Below, in pieces: positions 7,201-8,113 of a stretch of DNA of 8,113 bases. The stretch spans positions 1-8,113 of the forward strand of contig JAKBHQ010000409.1 in NCBI GenBank assembly GCA_021836665.1, in the 5' to 3' direction. The translations under genes and the position numbers were made by a program. Position 1 is the stretch's first letter. Each line of letters opens with the position of its first letter. The notes beneath the pieces were generated by a model, which was given only the letters and a program-made list of their open reading frames with translations, was not told where the DNA came from and made no database searches. This DNA is from Thermoplasmata archaeon (GTDB lineage Bacteria; Actinomycetota; Acidimicrobiia; Acidimicrobiales; Acidimicrobiaceae).

Positions 7201-8006
7201 CTCGCAGCCGCCTCTGGACGACCAATCCAGGAGAGGGGAACTCCTAGAACCTCTACAATCTTCGCGCAAACCTGGTTCATAAATTCCGTTTGATCATTCG
7301 CCAGTACAACCGCGGAATTTACCTCAGCCAAAAGAAAATTGACCTTTACGAGTTCTTGACTCCTGCTGACTTCGGCCTTTAGCCGAGCATTGAGGTCTAA
7401 CACCTCAAAGGTTCGCAGGCCTAGATTATCATTCATCTCTGTAATCGAACTGACCAGCACCGCGCTGACGGACCCATTAGTCTCAGTCAATTCGTCGACG
7501 CCGACACCGCTCTGGCATGCCATAATCTCTTTTGCCAGCCGACTATCGACCTCAATGATGTGATGCAGCAGCCACTTTGCCAAAAATGTAGTTACATGTA
7601 GCGCAACATCATCTGGACTATCGTCGGCAAGGCCTCGAGCGCGGTCAATGAAATTAATGAAACTCTGATGAGCTTTCAGATGCATCTTCTTGTGAGAGGG
7701 AGTAATCGGCCACTTCCTCATCATCTCTTCTTCTGTCCCAAAGTGGTATCGCGTATATTTTGAAAGCTCGATCAAATTTGTCTGCAGGATGACTGGCGAA
7801 ACCGATTCAGATTGTGACGTAACGAGGTTGTTAAAGATCTGGACAAGCCGCTGGTGTTGCCGATCGACGATTCCGATTCCAACTTCCAGGTCACTTCCCC
7901 AGTTAATTATTGGCTTAGCTTCGAACTCGGGCACAGTTGAAATACGAAAAATTGATCCACTTGAATCGTTTGATCGGTCTGTCCACCGTCTTCCCTCCTC
8001 ATTCAT
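4272..8006 (-). CDS. Multi-sensor cyclic-di-GMP protein: hemerythrin-GAF-GGDEF-globin-GAF-EAL
   Basis: A soluble 1244-residue protein expected to make and/or bind or degrade cyclic-di-GMP under oxygen or redox control. Residues 33-160 are a bacteriohemerythrin domain: H51, H88, E92, two of H105/H109/H113, H149 and D154 are the diiron ligands. A coiled coil (190-220) leads to a GAF domain (217-385). The GGDEF domain (395-562) has an intact GGDEF at 479-483 and an RxxD inhibitory site at 470-473. Residues 588-730 look like a globin-coupled-sensor globin, with Y611 (distal) and H667 (proximal, in RLGYVHALVG). A second GAF-like domain spans 745-895. EAL (908-1160) has EALAR at 943-947, E1032, D1061-D1062, K1082, E1119 and Q1139, but Lys1000 replaces the metal-binding Asn. 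The C-terminus (1165-1244) has C1196 and H1216/H1220, reminiscent of zinc-binding CZB modules. No membrane segment is seen. The ATG is the only start before an upstream in-frame stop, though its nearest purine-rich site is 14 bases away. The globin and C-terminal calls are pattern-based. Confidence 0.93.
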   Translation of the reverse strand: MNEEGRRWTDRSNDSSGSIFRISTVPEFEAKPIINWGSDLEVGIGIVDRQHQRLVQIFNNLVTSQSESVSPVILQTNLIELSKYTRYHFGTEEEMMRKWPITPSHKKMHLKAHQSFINFIDRARGLADDSPDDVALHVTTFLAKWLLHHIIEVDSRLAKEIMACQSGVGVDELTETNGSVSAVLVSSITEMNDNLGLRTFEVLDLNARLKAEVSRSQELVKVNFLLAEVNSAVVLANDQTEFMNQVCAKIVEVLGVPLSWIGRPEAAARFNLIAAVGDVEYMDVSPANYATSDRGSNGKDGGGGSNQILGAPSELAVEIEIQEYVDAEGYQGRSSSVALPILRNGQNWAVLTTCFHPGAAVSQTIKDILGQVAKSISIGLDRLDAMDQAKKLHEQVEYQAFHDALTGLPNRHKLDDYLPGVLESAKRNNFVVAVGMLDLDDFKMVNDTWGHQAGDVVLQNLAGRLRLRLRTGDLLARLGGDEFLIVFESTGQDDARYQMESVLQRLHQAVDAPFEVAPGCHVEIEMSLGLAVYPLDATDSETLLRQADVALYRAKATKGNRSTWWQMGSNAFAPPDFDQSFDPFGEESTALLESIQASSSHASTEFVDKFYSGLALEDSAQSILSSLSVSEMENLKNSQAEHFKFVLSDATTQSQLLNRAYRLGYVHALVGVDASLMMRAFSLYRSLLNLQLAHLEIDPRSKFRLVLACESRLNEDVQAQLHAIQVTSGAYGSLLQRSMPDVGTSWDEAESEELEVLSGLPGILAATIWSLDPDGQFQAFRVKGKIADKIVSALARLETDSAEKTTSWHSEILAKAWGSGRTSSLSSLEGVEGVRDQIDRFTELGVRSAVVIPTFSGQRQVESLIELLGEFPNQFQSNLMRQFIQGLQRRWHEIKDHLESFNRAPIVTPGLVQKYNSELFNGGLQMFMQPIVDLRNAKVVNFEALARLRSKNDLLVPPSVFLPLIGEAGLVRLFREGLDQALTWMNRWEEEGLVSGVSVKVPAAALLDPEFKAWVRDALAYRNTSPSRLTLELLDTRRMEDRGLLGVVEDLLELGVRIAMDDLGSGYSGILEISNLPFDVVKIDRETTAQLYYSPLQTLTLLGRLTQLGREFGRDLVIEGLEDLGMLEAAVFLGAPLAQGYQLAFPMPPETVPNWARKFDFPVQNGRIQTYLGALTYFLSASHNDDSEGESTSTECPVGEFLAKQGTEAEEAVLFHLQIHRETTHGQGYQRLLQWLIDKVRSAC

Positions 8007-8113
8007 GGCCTGAAATCCAACCCTTCTCCACTCCTCTTTAAAAAGTCAATGTCGCACCTAAACGGGGTTAAATGGACAAATTCAGTGCAATAAACATCAT
8101 ATAGACGTCACAC
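8007..8113 (-). promoter_or_regulatory. Upstream region of the cyclic-di-GMP gene
   Basis: Only 107 bases are present. On the - strand TATGAT at 8096-8101 matches five of six -10 bases, but its -35 would lie beyond the window. Purine-rich AAGAGGAG (8031-8038) and AGAAGGG (8021-8027) sit 24 and 14 bases before the ATG, further than usual for a ribosome binding site. An in-frame TGA just upstream of these rules out a longer protein. Confidence 0.25.

Overview
The window is one end of a bacterial chromosomal region with base composition near 50% G+C (judged by eye). The organism cannot be named from the sequence. The style of the flavin/iron-sulfur oxidase, the frequent use of TTG and GTG starts and the transposase remnant would fit a moderate-GC actinobacterium, possibly of the Acidimicrobiia type, but this is a weak inference.

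Layout. Positions 1-110 hold the last 31 codons of a + strand transposase, probably ISL3 family, followed directly by what looks like the right terminal inverted repeat of that insertion sequence. Positions 111-520 hold no gene I can support, only some inverted repeats and one promoter-like match. All the rest is on the - strand, in transcription order: a 1244-residue cyclic-di-GMP signalling protein (4272-8006), a 193-residue four-helix membrane protein with a cysteine-rich cytoplasmic loop (3575-4156), and a 968-residue D-2-hydroxyacid (D-lactate type) dehydrogenase that fuses a FAD domain, a dicluster ferredoxin module and two CCG domains (521-3427). The gaps of 115 and 147 bases are long for a tight operon. 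The second gap carries inverted repeats just upstream of the dehydrogenase ribosome binding site, so that gene may have its own control.

The most notable item is the signalling protein. I read its order as bacteriohemerythrin - coiled coil - GAF - GGDEF - globin-type sensor - GAF - EAL - Cys/His C-terminal module. It would pair a non-haem diiron oxygen sensor with a haem sensor in one chain. The GGDEF half keeps its active-site and inhibitory motifs. The EAL half keeps every catalytic residue except the metal-binding Asn, which is Lys here, so net output may be synthesis of cyclic-di-GMP, or EAL may serve as a binding module.

How the genes might work together is inference. The neighbourhood is redox-themed: an oxygen-responsive second-messenger protein, a Cys-rich membrane protein of unknown role, and an oxidase feeding electrons from a D-2-hydroxyacid through flavin and Fe-S centres towards the respiratory chain. 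Nothing in the sequence proves a functional link.
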